Positions 63,818-64,000 of a DNA stretch of 64,000 bases are shown one piece after another. The notes beneath the pieces were generated by a model. The model ran no database searches, had not been told where the DNA came from, and was given only the letters and a program-made list of their open reading frames with translations. Within the stretch, counting starts at the first letter, position 1. Each line of letters begins with the position of its first letter. The position numbers were made by a program, and so were the translations under genes. Origin of the DNA: JBJSXJ01 sp044235425 (GTDB lineage Bacteria > Planctomycetota > Planctomycetia > Pirellulales > Pirellulaceae); NCBI GenBank assembly GCA_044235425.1, contig JBIIHW010000004.1, positions 171,185 through 235,184 of the forward strand. The letters run 5' to 3'.

Positions 63818-64000
63818 AACCACGCCACTCAATACCCGCGCTTACCGACTTGGAAAGTCGGGCGACACTGTCGGGCGACATCGTCGGTCCACTCTCCGAG
63901 TGGACAAGCACTCGAGTAAAACCACGCCATGCAATACCCGCGCTTACCGACTTGGAAAGTCGGGCGACATTGTCGGGCGACATCGTCGGTCCACTCTCCG
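63781..64000. repeat. 102-bp tandem repeat with hairpins, cut by the window end
   Basis: Two complete units (63781-63882 and 63883-63984, five differences) and the first 16 bases of a third. Each unit holds two perfect inverted repeats: GTCCACTC-TCC-GAGTGGAC and CCGACTT-GGA-AAGTCGG. The array begins inside the end of the DUF4416 gene and continues past the window. Confidence 0.95.

Noticed and set aside
63699..63983. 94-codon minus-strand open frame with a 34-residue repeat
   Set aside because: Follows from the 102-bp repeat being a multiple of three; antisense to the DUF4416 gene and without a ribosome site.

Overview
This window looks like a chromosome segment from a planctomycete, probably of the Pirellulales type. 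The evidence is the mix of families typical of that phylum: a DUF1549/DUF1553 - DUF1501 - PPC-domain gene trio, two giant PVC-type haem-binding CxxCH proteins with HEAT-like repeats, a sulfatase, a SUMF1-domain protein, a WD40 Ser/Thr kinase with a DWG loop paired with an ECF sigma factor, and NfeD/FloA. No rRNA, tRNA or CRISPR array was recognised.

Layout. (1) 1-13642, minus strand: a large operon-like block reading ECF sigma factor, WD40 Ser/Thr kinase, membrane vWA/PKD protein, large divergent tubulin-like GTPase, then an unrecognised gene that runs off the left edge. This is the best candidate for an undescribed system. (2) 13690-16534: two small secreted orphans, then a gene-poor stretch ending in a decayed ISL3-type transposase. 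(3) 16535-24877: SUMF1-domain protein and ApbE in divergent orientation, a minus-strand cluster (single-pass membrane protein, FHA protein, DUF255 thioredoxin-like protein), and a prolyl oligopeptidase. (4) 25026-31172: the DUF1549/1553 - DUF1501 - PPC trio. (5) 31445-38935: selD, a pabA/trpG-type amidotransferase, moeA, a second FHA protein, a radical SAM protein abutting an asparagine-synthase-like protein, and a divergent HD-like protein. (6) 39159-44647: a sigma-54 activator with a CARF/RtcR-like sensor domain, convergent and overlapping with an HsdR-like protein whose helicase motifs are eroded, then a malic enzyme and a MerR/B12-domain regulator. (7) 44903-52251: beta-lactamase-like hydrolase, XerD-type recombinase, PlsC-type acyltransferase, the NfeD - FloA - disordered-protein cluster, and a beta-hydroxyacid dehydrogenase. 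(8) 52299-63817: PVC haem protein coupled to a deoxyhypusine-synthase-like protein, sulfatase, second PVC haem protein, arylamine N-acetyltransferase and a DUF4416 protein. The window ends inside a 102-bp tandem repeat with hairpins.

A second theme is repeats. At least ten genes carry short, nearly perfect tandem arrays with periods of 6, 12, 15 or 18 bp (all multiples of three), placed in linkers, disordered tails or signal peptides. Two intergenic arrays have periods of 16 and 23 bp. This looks like active minisatellite growth filtered by reading frame.
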